Of a stretch of 64,000 nt of DNA, positions 17,042-24,996 are shown one piece after another. Position 1 is the first letter of the stretch, and each line of letters starts with the position of its first letter. The position numbers and the translations under genes are program-made. The notes below the pieces were generated by a model. The model was not told where the DNA came from and made no database searches. It saw only the letters and a list, made by a program, of their open reading frames with translations. Source of the stretch: Actinophytocola oryzae (GTDB lineage Bacteria; Actinomycetota; Actinomycetes; Mycobacteriales; Pseudonocardiaceae). Where the stretch lies: the NCBI RefSeq assembly GCF_004364325.1, contig NZ_SOCP01000023.1:124001-188000 (forward strand). The letters run 5' to 3'.

Positions 17042-18016
17042 CTACGGGAGGATGGCGCCGATCTCCGCGGCCGCCTCCGGGCCGTACGCGCCGCCGATGC
17101 GGGTGATGGCGAGCGTCTTGTCCAGCTCCCACTCCTGCGGGCCGACGGTCTCGAGCACGAGCACCGCGATGTAGGAGCCGAGCTGCGCGGCCCGCTCCAG
17201 CTCGAGGCCCTTCTCCAGCCCGGCGAGCAGGCCCGCGCGGAACGCGTCGCCGACGCCGGTCGGGTCCGCCTTCACCGTCTCGGGCACGGCGGACACGTGG
17301 ATGGACGCGCCGGACGCGTCGACCATCTCCACGCCCTTCTCACCCAGCGTGGTGATCCGCATGCCGACGCGGGACAGCACGTCCTGCTCGGTCCAGCCGG
17401 TCTTCTGCCGCAGCAGCTCCCACTCGTAGTCGTTGCTGAACAGGTACTTCGCGCCCTCGACGAACGTCCGGATCTGCTCACCGTCCATCCGCGCGAGCTG
17501 CTGGGAGGGGTCCGCGGCGAACGCGTACCCGCGCTCCCGGCACTCCTGGGCGTGGCGCAGCATGCCGTCCGGGTCGTCCGGGCTGATCAGCACCAGGTCG
17601 AAGCCGCCGACCTTCTGCTCGATCGGGAGCAGCTCGATGTTGCGTGCCTCGGACATCGCACCCGCGTAGAACGACGCGATCTGGCACATGTCGTCGTCGG
17701 TGGTGCACACGAAGCGCGCGGTGTGCGCGACCTCGGACACGTGCACGCCGGCGCAGTTCACGCCGTGCCGCTCCAGCCACGACTGGTAGTCGCCGAAGTC
17801 CCTGCCGACCGCGCCGACGAGCACGGGAGAGCCGCCGAGCACCCCCATGCCGAACGCGATGTTGGCGCCGATCCCACCCCGCCGGACGACGAGGTCGTCG
17901 ACCAGGAAGCTCAGCGAGATCCGGTGCAGCTGCTCCGCGACGAGCTGCTCGGCGAACCTGCCGGGGAAGTGCATGAGATGGTCAGTGGCGATGCTTCCGG
18001 AGACGGCTACTGGCAC
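17042..18016 (-). CDS. adoK: PfkB-family sugar/adenosine kinase
   Basis: A 324-residue kinase closely matching the mycobacterial adenosine kinase Rv2202c, with which it shares position after asnB. Shared stretches include SGSIATDHLMHFPGRFAEQL, LSFLVDDLVVRRGG, and the anion-hole/catalytic motif DPTGVGDAFRAGLL with its catalytic Asp. The start is the GTG at 18016, with AGGGGAA upstream; open frame continues 34 codons upstream without homology. Substrate is by analogy: adenosine is likely, but PfkB enzymes vary. Confidence 0.82.
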   Translation of the reverse strand: MPVAVSGSIATDHLMHFPGRFAEQLVAEQLHRISLSFLVDDLVVRRGGIGANIAFGMGVLGGSPVLVGAVGRDFGDYQSWLERHGVNCAGVHVSEVAHTARFVCTTDDDMCQIASFYAGAMSEARNIELLPIEQKVGGFDLVLISPDDPDGMLRHAQECRERGYAFAADPSQQLARMDGEQIRTFVEGAKYLFSNDYEWELLRQKTGWTEQDVLSRVGMRITTLGEKGVEMVDASGASIHVSAVPETVKADPTGVGDAFRAGLLAGLEKGLELERAAQLGSYIAVLVLETVGPQEWELDKTLAITRIGGAYGPEAAAEIGAILP

Positions 18017-18158
18017 GGCGGATTCCCCTGTCTGGTGGTCATCAGATGCGGTGAAACGGCAGTCATCAACCGTAGTGGGCGCTGGATTTCGCGCCCTACG
18101 CAGGGACAGCTTTGACACTACCGGTTGGTAAGGGTGTCCGGGACCGGTCGTCCGACCC

Positions 18159-18164
18159 TAGGTT
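18159..18164 (+). promoter_or_regulatory. Putative leaderless -10 box (TAGGTT)
   Basis: TAGGTT fits TANNNT and lies 6 nt before the GTG at 18171. It supports the short gene that follows. Confidence 0.4.
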
Positions 18165-18170
18165 CGAGCC

Positions 18171-18341
18171 GTGACCAATCCTGAAGCCGAGTCGTTCGCC
18201 GAGCTGATCGCGGACTGCGCGGACATCCCTGCGGCGTTGCGGACCCGCGGCCAAGACCTTCCCGGACAGCGGGCGGCGAGCCCGTGGGAAGTCGACGATG
18301 CGACCTTCGCCCAGGTCAGCAACCTGGAAGAATTCGTCTGA
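18171..18341 (+). CDS. Small acidic protein, 56 residues
   Basis: A short reading frame, GTG to TGA, encoding MTNPEAESFAELIADC...VSNLEEFV. Third codon positions are mostly G or C, a leaderless-type -10 box stands 6 nt upstream, and a strong terminator hairpin follows within 10 bp, so it looks like a free-standing gene. It is acidic, has one Cys, no membrane segment, and no family that I recognise. Confidence 0.6.
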   Translation: MTNPEAESFAELIADCADIPAALRTRGQDLPGQRAASPWEVDDATFAQVSNLEEFV

Positions 18342-18350
18342 GAACGCACC

Positions 18351-18378
18351 ACGGGCCGCGACGCGAGTCGCGGCCCGT
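18351..18378. terminator. Strong GC hairpin terminator
   Basis: ACGGGCCGCGAC pairs perfectly with GTCGCGGCCCGT around GCGA. It sits between the converging ends of the 56-residue gene and the IscA-type gene, so it can serve both strands. Confidence 0.75.
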
Positions 18379-18392
18379 GACATGTCAGTGAC

Positions 18393-18755
18393 TCAGTGGA
18401 ACGAGTCGCCGCACGCGCAGGAACCACCGGCATTGGGGTTGTCGATGGTGAAGCCCGACTTCTCGATCGTGTCGACGAAGTCGATCGTCGCGCCGTTCAC
18501 GTACGGGGCGCTCATCCGGTCGACAGCCACCTTGAGACCGTTGAAGTCACGGAACAGGTCGCCGTCGAGCGTGCGCTCGTCGAAGAAGAGCTGGTAGCGC
18601 AGGCCGGCGCAGCCACCTGGCTGGACGGCGATGCGCAGATGCATGTCGTCACGGCCCTCCTGGTCCAGCAGAGCCTTGGCCTTGCTGGCGGCGGCGTCCG
18701 ACACGAGCACGCCGTGCGTCTCCGTCTCGGTGGTGTTCTCCTGGGCGGTCGTCAT
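18393..18755 (-). CDS. erpA: Iron-sulfur cluster carrier/insertion protein, IscA/ErpA family
   Basis: A 120-residue A-type carrier that delivers Fe-S clusters to apoproteins. The three conserved cysteines are in GGCAGLRYQLFF and, near the C-terminus, SCACGDSFH (C-x-C). It matches Rv2204c in sequence type and position. GAGGGAGAACC precedes the ATG. Likely clients here include Rieske QcrA and lipoyl synthase LipA, but that is inference. Confidence 0.9.
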   Translation of the reverse strand: MTTAQENTTETETHGVLVSDAAASKAKALLDQEGRDDMHLRIAVQPGGCAGLRYQLFFDERTLDGDLFRDFNGLKVAVDRMSAPYVNGATIDFVDTIEKSGFTIDNPNAGGSCACGDSFH

Positions 18756-18865
18756 GGTTCTCCCTCGACCTTTCGGGGCTTACTACCGAGGTCAATCACG
18801 GCCGAGCCGCGGTTTATTCCCCGTCCTCCTGACCCATGGTGACACATCCCGCTCAAGCCCCGCTG

Positions 18866-19975
18866 TTACAGCCGCCACTGTGTGGACACGTGCCGGGCCA
18901 GATCACTCAGCGTGCCCGCCGGGTCGGCGAGCGACGCCTCCGCGGAACCGACGTGTTCCGCGACCGCGTAGGCCTGGGACACCCCGGCCGACGCCGCACG
19001 CCTGCGACCGACGCTGACCTGGCCCGCGAGCACCACGCAGGGGGTTCCCCGCTCGGCCGCCGCGCCGGACACCCTGGTCACGAGCTTGCCGCGCAGGGAC
19101 TGGAAGTCGAAGCTGCCCTCTCCGGTGACCACGAGCTGGGCCCGGTCGAGCGCCTCGTCGAGGCCGGTCAGGCGCCGGACGACCCCGGCGCCGGACTCGA
19201 CGGTCGCGCCCAGCGCGATGAGCCCCGCCCCAAGCCCGCCTGCCGCACCGGCACCCGTCTCGTCGCGCACGTCCCGGCCCGCGACGCCCGTGAGCACGTC
19301 CGCCCAGCGGGCCAGCGACCGCTCCAGACGGCGAACGGCCAGGTCGTCGGCGCCTTTCTGCGGTCCGAACACCCTGGCGGCGCCCTCCTTGCCGAGGAGC
19401 GGGTTCTCCACGTCCGATGCCGCGACGAGGGTCACGTCACCGAGGTCGACGCGTCCGGTGAGGCGCAGGGTGTCCACGAGCGGCCCGCCACCGGGAGGCA
19501 GGGGCCTGCCGTCCTCACCCACTGGGATGGCGCCGAGCGCACGGAACATCCCGGACCCACCGTCCGTACTGCCGGACCCGCCGAGGCCGACGACGATCGT
19601 GTGGACTTTGCGTTCGAGAGCGTGGGCTATCTGCTCGCCGACACCGAACGTGTTCGCGGCTAGCGCGTCCCGCTCGTCGCGGGGGACCAGGGTGAGCCCA
19701 CAGGCCTGGGCGCACTCGATGTAGGCGGTGCCGTCGTGTTCCAGCCACACGGCGTCGACGGGCGCGCCGAGCGGACCCGCGACCTGCCTGTGGTGGAGGT
19801 CACCACCGAGGGCCGAGTACAGCACCTCGACGAAGCCGGGGCCGCCGTCGGCGAGTGGACAGAGGGTGAGCTCGTCGTCAGGCGCACCACTGCGCCACCC
19901 GGCGGCGATGGCCTCGGCGGCCTCCGGCGCGGTCAACGTCCCACCGAAGCAGTCAGGAGCGATCAGGACCCGCAT
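18866..19975 (-). CDS. glxK: Glycerate kinase
   Basis: A 369-residue glycerate 2/3-kinase of the GarK/GlxK family, phosphorylating glycerate with ATP. Visible motifs include the N-terminal RVLIAPDCFGGTLTAPEAAEAIAAGW, VGLGGSGSTDGGSG, and VVTGEGSFDFQSLRGK. The position agrees with Rv2205c. The ATG at 19975 is preferred over a TTG two codons upstream because TACGCT lies 6 nt before it, a leaderless arrangement. It is divergent from the DUF3043 gene with only 38 bp between. Confidence 0.9.
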   Translation of the reverse strand: MRVLIAPDCFGGTLTAPEAAEAIAAGWRSGAPDDELTLCPLADGGPGFVEVLYSALGGDLHHRQVAGPLGAPVDAVWLEHDGTAYIECAQACGLTLVPRDERDALAANTFGVGEQIAHALERKVHTIVVGLGGSGSTDGGSGMFRALGAIPVGEDGRPLPPGGGPLVDTLRLTGRVDLGDVTLVAASDVENPLLGKEGAARVFGPQKGADDLAVRRLERSLARWADVLTGVAGRDVRDETGAGAAGGLGAGLIALGATVESGAGVVRRLTGLDEALDRAQLVVTGEGSFDFQSLRGKLVTRVSGAAAERGTPCVVLAGQVSVGRRRAASAGVSQAYAVAEHVGSAEASLADPAGTLSDLARHVSTQWRL

Positions 19976-19981
19976 GGTCAA

Positions 19982-19987
19982 AGCGTA
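19982..19987 (-). promoter_or_regulatory. Putative leaderless -10 box (TACGCT) of glxK
   Basis: On the minus strand TACGCT ends 6 nt before the ATG at 19975, without a Shine-Dalgarno sequence. Confidence 0.4.
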
Positions 19988-20000
19988 ATAGCGACTCCTT

Positions 20001-20006
20001 TAGTCT
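20001..20006 (+). promoter_or_regulatory. Putative leaderless -10 box (TAGTCT)
   Basis: TAGTCT ends 7 nt before the GTG at 20014. Together with the glxK box it makes a compact divergent pair in 38 bp. Confidence 0.42.
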
Positions 20007-20013
20007 TTGGCGT

Positions 20014-20664
20014 GTGAGGTTCCTTCGCCGCAAAGACGCAGAGAGCACCGACGACGTCGGTGAGGTCGAGCCGACGGAGGAGGAGGTCGCCCAAGCCAAG
20101 GCACACACACCGGGCAAGGGCCGCCCGACCCCGAAGCGCCGAGACGCCGAGCAGCGCAGGCGCGGGCCGGTGGCGCCTCCCCCACGCACCACCCGCGAGG
20201 CGATGAAGCGGGCGCGCGGGAACAAGGAGGAGCGCAAGGAGCTGACCGCCAAGCGCCGCGAGATCCGCGTCAAGCAGCGCGAACGCATGATGGCGGGTGA
20301 CGAGAAGTACCTCATGCCCCGTGACCGGGGGCCGGTCAAGGCCTACATCCGGGACGCGGTGGACTCCCGCCGCAACCTGCTCGGTCTCTTCATGCCACTG
20401 GCGATCCTGATCTTCGTCGCGCTGCTGGTGCCGGACCCGCGCGTCCAGAGCCTCACGACGCTGCTCTGCCTGCTCATGCTGGTCGCGATGGTCCTCGAGG
20501 GTGTCCTGTCCGGCCGCCGCATCTCGCGGGCGGTGCGGGCGAAGTTCCCGAAGGAGCCCGTCCGGGGGGTCTCGGTGGGTTGGTACGCGTTCATCCGCGC
20601 GTCCCAGCTGCGCAAGCTGCGCGTGCCGAAGCCGAGGGTCCGGCCTGGCGACGCGATTGACTGA
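20014..20664 (+). CDS. DUF3043 membrane protein
   Basis: A 216-residue actinobacterial protein of unknown function (Rv2206 type). Residues 1-105 are highly charged, with Lys/Arg/Glu-rich stretches likely to be cytoplasmic and partly helical. Two hydrophobic helices follow at about 122-138 and 145-165, and then a basic tail with the conserved VGWYAFIRASQLRKLRVPKP. The stop overlaps the TTG start of the next gene by 8 bp. Confidence 0.85.
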   Translation: MRFLRRKDAESTDDVGEVEPTEEEVAQAKAHTPGKGRPTPKRRDAEQRRRGPVAPPPRTTREAMKRARGNKEERKELTAKRREIRVKQRERMMAGDEKYLMPRDRGPVKAYIRDAVDSRRNLLGLFMPLAILIFVALLVPDPRVQSLTTLLCLLMLVAMVLEGVLSGRRISRAVRAKFPKEPVRGVSVGWYAFIRASQLRKLRVPKPRVRPGDAID

Positions 20665-21442
20665 CCTCGCCCGCGACCCGCTGCCGCTTCGTGGCCGCGT
20701 GGCCCTGGTGACCGGCGCGTCGCGGCGCGCCGGGATCGGGTACGCGATCTGCCGCAGGCTCGCGGCGTACGGGGCGAGTGTGTTCGTGCATCACTTCGGC
20801 AGCCACGACGCCGAGCAGCCCTGGGGCGGCGACGAGGTGTCGGCCGTGGTGGACGGCGTCCGCGAGGTGGCGTCGGCGCCGGTCGCGGACCTGTCCTGTG
20901 ACCTGTCGGACCCGGCGGCACCCGCCGCGCTGGTGTCGGCCGCGGTGTCGGCGCTCGGGCGCCTCGACATCGTGGTGTGCAACCACGCACGGTCGGGCTC
21001 GGACGGCCCGCTGTCGGCGGTGACGGCCGAGATGCTGGACGCCCACTGGACGGTGAACGCGCGGGCGTCGCTGTTGCTGGCGCAGGCCCTCGCCTCGCTG
21101 GGCGGACCCGGCCGGCTGATCTTCATGACGTCCGGGCAGAACCAGGGACCGATGCCCGGCGAGGTGGCCTACGCGGCGAGCAAGGGCGCCCTCTGGTCGA
21201 TCACGGCGACGCTGGCCGACGAGCTGGCGTCGTCGGGGATCACCGTCAACACCGTCAACCCGGGCCCGGTGGACACCGGTTACGCCCCGCCGGACGTCCA
21301 TGCGGAGGTGGCCGCCCGCTTCCCCGGTGGCCGCTGGGGCGCCCCCGACGACCCGGCCCGCCTCATCGCCTGGCTCGCCACCGACGAGGCCGCCTGGATC
21401 ACCGGCCAGGTGATCAACTCCGAGGGCGGCTTCCGCCGCTGA
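20657..21442 (+). CDS. Short-chain dehydrogenase/reductase
   Basis: A 261-residue NAD(P)-dependent SDR. The nucleotide-binding Gly motif is TGASRRAGIG near residue 18, the NAG-type motif reads CNHA, and YAASK (Tyr-x3-Lys) is the catalytic pair, with the Ser in MTSGQNQG. The TTG at 20657 is chosen because it gives the normal 12-residue lead into the first strand and couples to the preceding gene. Related to 3-oxoacyl-ACP reductase-like enzymes; the substrate is unknown. Confidence 0.85.
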   Translation: MTDLARDPLPLRGRVALVTGASRRAGIGYAICRRLAAYGASVFVHHFGSHDAEQPWGGDEVSAVVDGVREVASAPVADLSCDLSDPAAPAALVSAAVSALGRLDIVVCNHARSGSDGPLSAVTAEMLDAHWTVNARASLLLAQALASLGGPGRLIFMTSGQNQGPMPGEVAYAASKGALWSITATLADELASSGITVNTVNPGPVDTGYAPPDVHAEVAARFPGGRWGAPDDPARLIAWLATDEAAWITGQVINSEGGFRR

Positions 21443-21478
21443 GTCGATCTCCGACCCGAGCTGGAGCAGCTCCACCGT

Positions 21479-21484
21479 TAGGTT
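21479..21484 (+). promoter_or_regulatory. Putative leaderless -10 box (TAGGTT)
   Basis: TAGGTT ends 7 nt before the ATG at 21492, with no ribosome-binding site between. Confidence 0.42.
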
Positions 21485-21491
21485 GTGAGGC

Positions 21492-22475
21492 ATGGAGTTT
21501 CGTCGACTTGGCCGCAGCGGCCTCAACGTCAGTGAGATCTCGTACGGCAACTGGATCACGCACGGGTCGCAGGTCGAGGAGGAGCAGGCGCACGCCTGCG
21601 TGAAGGCCGCGCTCGACGCTGGGATCACGACCTTCGACACCGCCGACGTCTACGCGAACACCCGGGCCGAGTCCGTTCTCGGCCGGGCGCTCGCGGGGCA
21701 GCGACGGGAGAGTCTCGAGATCTTCACCAAGGTCTTCTGGCCGACCGGGCCGGGTGGCCCGAACGACAGGGGCCTCGGGCGCAAGCACATCATGGAGTCG
21801 GCCAACGCCTCCCTGAAGCGGCTGCAGACCGACTACCTCGACCTCTACCAGGCGCACCGGTTCGACAACACCGTCCCGCTCGAGGAGACCATGCTGGCCT
21901 TCGCCGACCTCGTGCGTGCCGGGAAGGTGCTCTACATCGGCGTGTCGGAGTGGAAGGCCAACCAGATCAGGGCCGCGGCCGACCTGGCGCGTGAGCTGAA
22001 GGTGCCGTTCGTCTCCAACCAGCCGCAGTACTCGATGCTGTGGCGGGTCATCGAGCCGGAGGTGGTCCCGGCCAGCGAGGAGGTCGGCGTCAGCCAGATC
22101 GTCTGGTCGCCCATCGCGCAGGGCGTCCTGACCGGCAAGTACCTGCCCGGCCAGGCGCCGCCCGAGGGCTCGCGGGCCACCGACGCCTCGGGGGGCAACT
22201 TCATCTCGCGGTTCCTCGACAACGACGAACTGCTCCAGAAAGTCCAGAACCTCAAGCCCATCGCGGAGGAAGCGGGCCTGTCGATGGCCCAGCTCGCCGT
22301 CGCCTGGGTGCTGCAGAACCAGAACGTCGCCTCGGCGATCATCGGCGCCACCCGGCCCGAGCAGGTCGCCGAGAACGTCAGGGCGGCAGGCGTCAAGCTC
22401 GACGCCGAGTTGCTCGAGAAGATCGACGAGGCGCTGGACGGGGTCGTCGTGAGCGACCCGACGCTCGGCGGCTAG
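21492..22475 (+). CDS. Aldo/keto reductase
   Basis: A 327-residue NADPH-dependent reductase of the potassium-channel beta-subunit-like branch. The catalytic tetrad is visible: Asp and Tyr in FDTADVYANTRAE, Lys in IFTKVFWP, and His in LYQAHRFD. The C-terminal cofactor region reads IIGATRPEQVAENV. Physiological substrate is unknown, probably small aldehydes. It has its own leaderless promoter and ends four bases over the convergent small gene. Confidence 0.9.
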   Translation: MEFRRLGRSGLNVSEISYGNWITHGSQVEEEQAHACVKAALDAGITTFDTADVYANTRAESVLGRALAGQRRESLEIFTKVFWPTGPGGPNDRGLGRKHIMESANASLKRLQTDYLDLYQAHRFDNTVPLEETMLAFADLVRAGKVLYIGVSEWKANQIRAAADLARELKVPFVSNQPQYSMLWRVIEPEVVPASEEVGVSQIVWSPIAQGVLTGKYLPGQAPPEGSRATDASGGNFISRFLDNDELLQKVQNLKPIAEEAGLSMAQLAVAWVLQNQNVASAIIGATRPEQVAENVRAAGVKLDAELLEKIDEALDGVVVSDPTLGG

Positions 22476-22639
22476 GGGTCCAGGCTCATCGGGCCGTAGA
22501 CGACCTCGTCGTCACACAGGAGGGTCACCTCGCCGACGCCCGCGTCGGCGAGGTCCCGCCAGTTCTCGGAGAGCCAGTCCTCCGCGGCGGGCTGGTCCTC
22601 GAACTCCGGCGATCCCTCATGGTTCCAGCGATATCCCAC
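22472..22639 (-). CDS. Small conserved-looking acidic protein
   Basis: A 55-residue acidic protein, MGYRWNHEGSPEF...DEVVYGPMSLDP, with three Trp. The frame is open up to an ATG at 22666, but that ATG overlaps the start of cobU. The GTG at 22639 is preferred: a TATCCT box lies 8 nt upstream and leaves a normal divergent promoter. Function unknown. Confidence 0.55.
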   Translation of the reverse strand: MGYRWNHEGSPEFEDQPAAEDWLSENWRDLADAGVGEVTLLCDDEVVYGPMSLDP

Positions 22640-22647
22640 GACCGCGC

Positions 22648-22657
22648 AGGATAGCGT
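22648..22657. promoter_or_regulatory. Overlapping divergent -10 boxes
   Basis: TAGCGT (22652-22657, plus) ends 7 nt before the cobU ATG. TATCCT (minus strand, 22653 back to 22648) ends 8 nt before the GTG at 22639. The two boxes share two bases, so polymerase cannot fill both at once. Confidence 0.4.
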
Positions 22658-22664
22658 GCCGGCC

Positions 22665-23177
22665 ATGGCGACCCTGGTGCTCGGCGGCGCGCGGTCCGGC
22701 AAGTCCGCGCACGCGGAAGGCCTCCTGCCCGCCGACGACGCGACCTACGTGGCCACCGCCCGTCTCGACCCGGACGACGCCGAGTGGCGGCAGCGGATCG
22801 CCGCCCACGTCGCCCGCAGGCCACCCGGCTGGCGCACGGTCGAGCCGACCGACCTCCCCGGGTTCCTCGGCAGGGCGCGGGGGCCGGTGATCGTCGACGA
22901 CCTCGCCACCTGGCTGACCGGGGTCATGGACGACTACGACGCCTGGCACGGTGGCCTCGACGGCGTGCGTGGGGAGTGCGACCGGCTCGTCGAGGCGGTC
23001 ACGGACTGCCCGGCCCAGCTCGTGCTCGTGTCCGCCGAGGTCGGCCTCGGCGTGGTGCCCGCGACACGTTCTGGCAGGCTCTTCCGCGATCAGCTCGGCA
23101 CGCTCAACGCGGACCTCGCGCAGCGGTGTGCCGAGGTGGTCCTGCTGGTGGCCGGCATCCCCCTGCGACTGCGGTGA
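22665..23177 (+). CDS. cobU: Adenosylcobinamide kinase / adenosylcobinamide-phosphate guanylyltransferase
   Basis: A 170-residue bifunctional enzyme of nucleotide-loop assembly in vitamin B12: it phosphorylates adenosylcobinamide and attaches GMP. The P-loop is GGARSGKS at about 7-14, with the ATARLDPDD and VIVDDLATWLT motifs following. The ATG at 22665 is set by the leaderless -10 box. No cobalamin riboswitch is visible in the 25 bp upstream. Confidence 0.92.
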   Translation: MATLVLGGARSGKSAHAEGLLPADDATYVATARLDPDDAEWRQRIAAHVARRPPGWRTVEPTDLPGFLGRARGPVIVDDLATWLTGVMDDYDAWHGGLDGVRGECDRLVEAVTDCPAQLVLVSAEVGLGVVPATRSGRLFRDQLGTLNADLAQRCAEVVLLVAGIPLRLR

Positions 23178-23194
23178 CCTACCCGAAACAATCG

Positions 23195-23215
23195 CTCCGC
23201 AAGCTCCGCTCAGAA
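23195..23215 (-). repeat. Short TGAGCGGAGCTTGCG motif between cobU and cobT
   Basis: The minus-strand reading is TGAGCGGAGCTTGCG followed by GAGCG, the same as the copies after qcrA and pntAb but in opposite orientation to the surrounding genes. Confidence 0.6.
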
Positions 23216-23233
23216 GACCTGGAGGCTTACCCG

Positions 23234-24274
23234 ATGGAGTTCGAGCTGGTCGGCATGCCCGACGAGGCCGTGCGGCAGGCGGCGGAGGAGCGGCACGCCC
23301 GGCTGACCAAGCCGCGGGGCTCCCTCGGCAGGCTCGAACAGCTGGGTGCGTGGGTCGCCGCATGTCAGGGCATGTGCCCGCCCCGGCCGATCGAACGGCC
23401 GAGGGTCGTCGTCTTCGCCGGCGACCACGGGATCGCCGCGCACGGCGTGTCTGCCTACCCCAGCGAGGTCACCGCCCAGATGGTGGCGAACTTCCAGGCG
23501 GGCGGCGCGGCCGTCAACGTGCTGGCCGGGGTCGCGGGCGCGACCGTGCGGGTGGTCGACATGTCCGTTGCCGTCGACACCACGGCAGGCGACCGCAAGG
23601 TGCGCCAGTCGTCCGGGTCCATCGACCGGGAGGACGCGCTCACCGAGGACGAGGTCGAGGCCGCCGTCGCCGCGGGCAGGGCCGTCGCGGACGAGGAGGT
23701 CGACTCCGGCACCGACCTGCTGGTCGTCGGCGACATGGGCATCGGGAACACCACCCCGGCCGCCGTGCTGGTCGCGGCCGTCACCGGCAGCGAGCCGGTC
23801 GCGGTCGTCGGCAGGGGCACGGGCATCGACGACCGCGCGTGGATGCGCAAGACCGCCGCCATCCGTGACGCGCTCCGCCGTGCCAGGCCGGTCACCGCGG
23901 ACCCCGTCGCGCTGCTGCGCACGTCAGCGGGTGCCGACATCGCGGCCATGGCCGGCTTCCTCGCCCAGGCGGCGATCCGGCGGACCCCGGTCGTGCTGGA
24001 CGGCGTCGTCTCCGGCGCCGCCGCGCTGGTGGCCGAGGAACTGGCACCCGGCGCGCGGGCCTGGTGGGTCGCTGGTCACCGGTCCACCGAGCCGGCACAC
24101 ACGCTCGTCCTGGAGCAGCTCGACCTCGAACCGCTGCTGGAGATGAGCATGCGGCTCGGTGAGGGCTCCGGTGCCACCGCGGCCATCCCCCTGCTGACCA
24201 TGGCCGTCCGGATCCTCACGGACATGGCCACGTTCGAGGACGCTGGCGTCACCGAGCGGGAGGACCCCGCGTAG
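23234..24274 (+). CDS. cobT: Nicotinate-nucleotide-dimethylbenzimidazole phosphoribosyltransferase
   Basis: A 346-residue enzyme that makes alpha-ribazole phosphate for the lower ligand of cobalamin. Conserved parts are KPRGSLGRLE, FAGDHGIAAHGVSAYP, GDMGIGNTTPAAVL and the C-terminal EGSGATAA with the catalytic Glu. The ATG at 23234 has GGAGGCTT just upstream; the frame runs back through cobU without homology. It ends one base into cobS. Confidence 0.94.
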   Translation: MEFELVGMPDEAVRQAAEERHARLTKPRGSLGRLEQLGAWVAACQGMCPPRPIERPRVVVFAGDHGIAAHGVSAYPSEVTAQMVANFQAGGAAVNVLAGVAGATVRVVDMSVAVDTTAGDRKVRQSSGSIDREDALTEDEVEAAVAAGRAVADEEVDSGTDLLVVGDMGIGNTTPAAVLVAAVTGSEPVAVVGRGTGIDDRAWMRKTAAIRDALRRARPVTADPVALLRTSAGADIAAMAGFLAQAAIRRTPVVLDGVVSGAAALVAEELAPGARAWWVAGHRSTEPAHTLVLEQLDLEPLLEMSMRLGEGSGATAAIPLLTMAVRILTDMATFEDAGVTEREDPA

Positions 24275-24993
24275 TGGCCGCCGGGGTGCGGCTCGCCTTC
24301 TCCTGGCTCACCGTGCTTCCGATGCCGGTCGGGCAGGTGGACCGGGCGGTCGCGGGCGCCGCCATCACCTCGGCACCCCTGGTCGGGCTCGTGCTCGGCG
24401 GCGTGGCCGCGGGCCTGTGGTTCCTGCTCGACCTCGCCGGGCTCGGCGGCCTGCTCGCCGGGTTGCTGGTCGTCGCGTTCCTGGCGCTCGCGACCAGGGG
24501 CATGCACCTCGACGGGCTCGCCGACACCGCGGACGGCCTCGGCTCCTACGCCGACGCCGCCAGGGCGCTCGCGATCATGCGGGAGGGCCCGGTCGGGCCG
24601 TTCGGGGCCGTGGCGCTGGTGCTGACGATCGGCATCCAGGCCGCGGCGATCAACGACTGGCCGGAGCTGATACTGGCCGTCACCACCGGTCGCGTCGCGT
24701 TCGTGCTGTGCTGCCACAACGTCCCGGCGGCCCGGCAGCAGGGGCTCGGCGCGCTCGTGGCCGGTACCCAGTCCCTCGCCGCGCCGGTGTTCTGGCTCAT
24801 CGGGCTGCTGCTGGTCTCGCCGCTCGCCGACATCGCCCACCCGTACAAGGGCCCGGTGGCGATCGTGGTCGCCACCGGGCTCGTACTGCTGCTGTGCAAC
24901 CACGTCCAGAAGCGGTTCGGCGGCATCACCGGTGACGTGCTCGGCGCCGCCGGTGAGCTCGCCGCCACCGCGGTCCTGGTCGTGGTGACCTGA
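24274..24993 (+). CDS. cobS: Adenosylcobinamide-GDP ribazoletransferase
   Basis: A 239-residue membrane enzyme for the last step of B12 assembly. The conserved cytoplasmic motif RGMHLDGLADTADGLGSYAD (Asp-rich, near residues 71-90) is complete. About six hydrophobic helices are visible. The GTG start overlaps the cobT stop by one base, giving a tight cobUTS operon. Its stop lies three bases from the convergent ilvE stop. Confidence 0.93.
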   Translation: MAAGVRLAFSWLTVLPMPVGQVDRAVAGAAITSAPLVGLVLGGVAAGLWFLLDLAGLGGLLAGLLVVAFLALATRGMHLDGLADTADGLGSYADAARALAIMREGPVGPFGAVALVLTIGIQAAAINDWPELILAVTTGRVAFVLCCHNVPAARQQGLGALVAGTQSLAAPVFWLIGLLLVSPLADIAHPYKGPVAIVVATGLVLLLCNHVQKRFGGITGDVLGAAGELAATAVLVVVT

Positions 24994-24996
24994 CGC

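Noticed and set aside
22640..22664. Cobalamin riboswitch before cobU
   Set aside because: Only 25 bp separate the divergent starts, far too short, and no B12-box is visible.
22640..22666. ATG at 22666 (minus) as start of the small gene
   Set aside because: It overlaps the cobU start and would put the gene's beginning within the opposing coding sequence; the GTG at 22639 has a -10 box.
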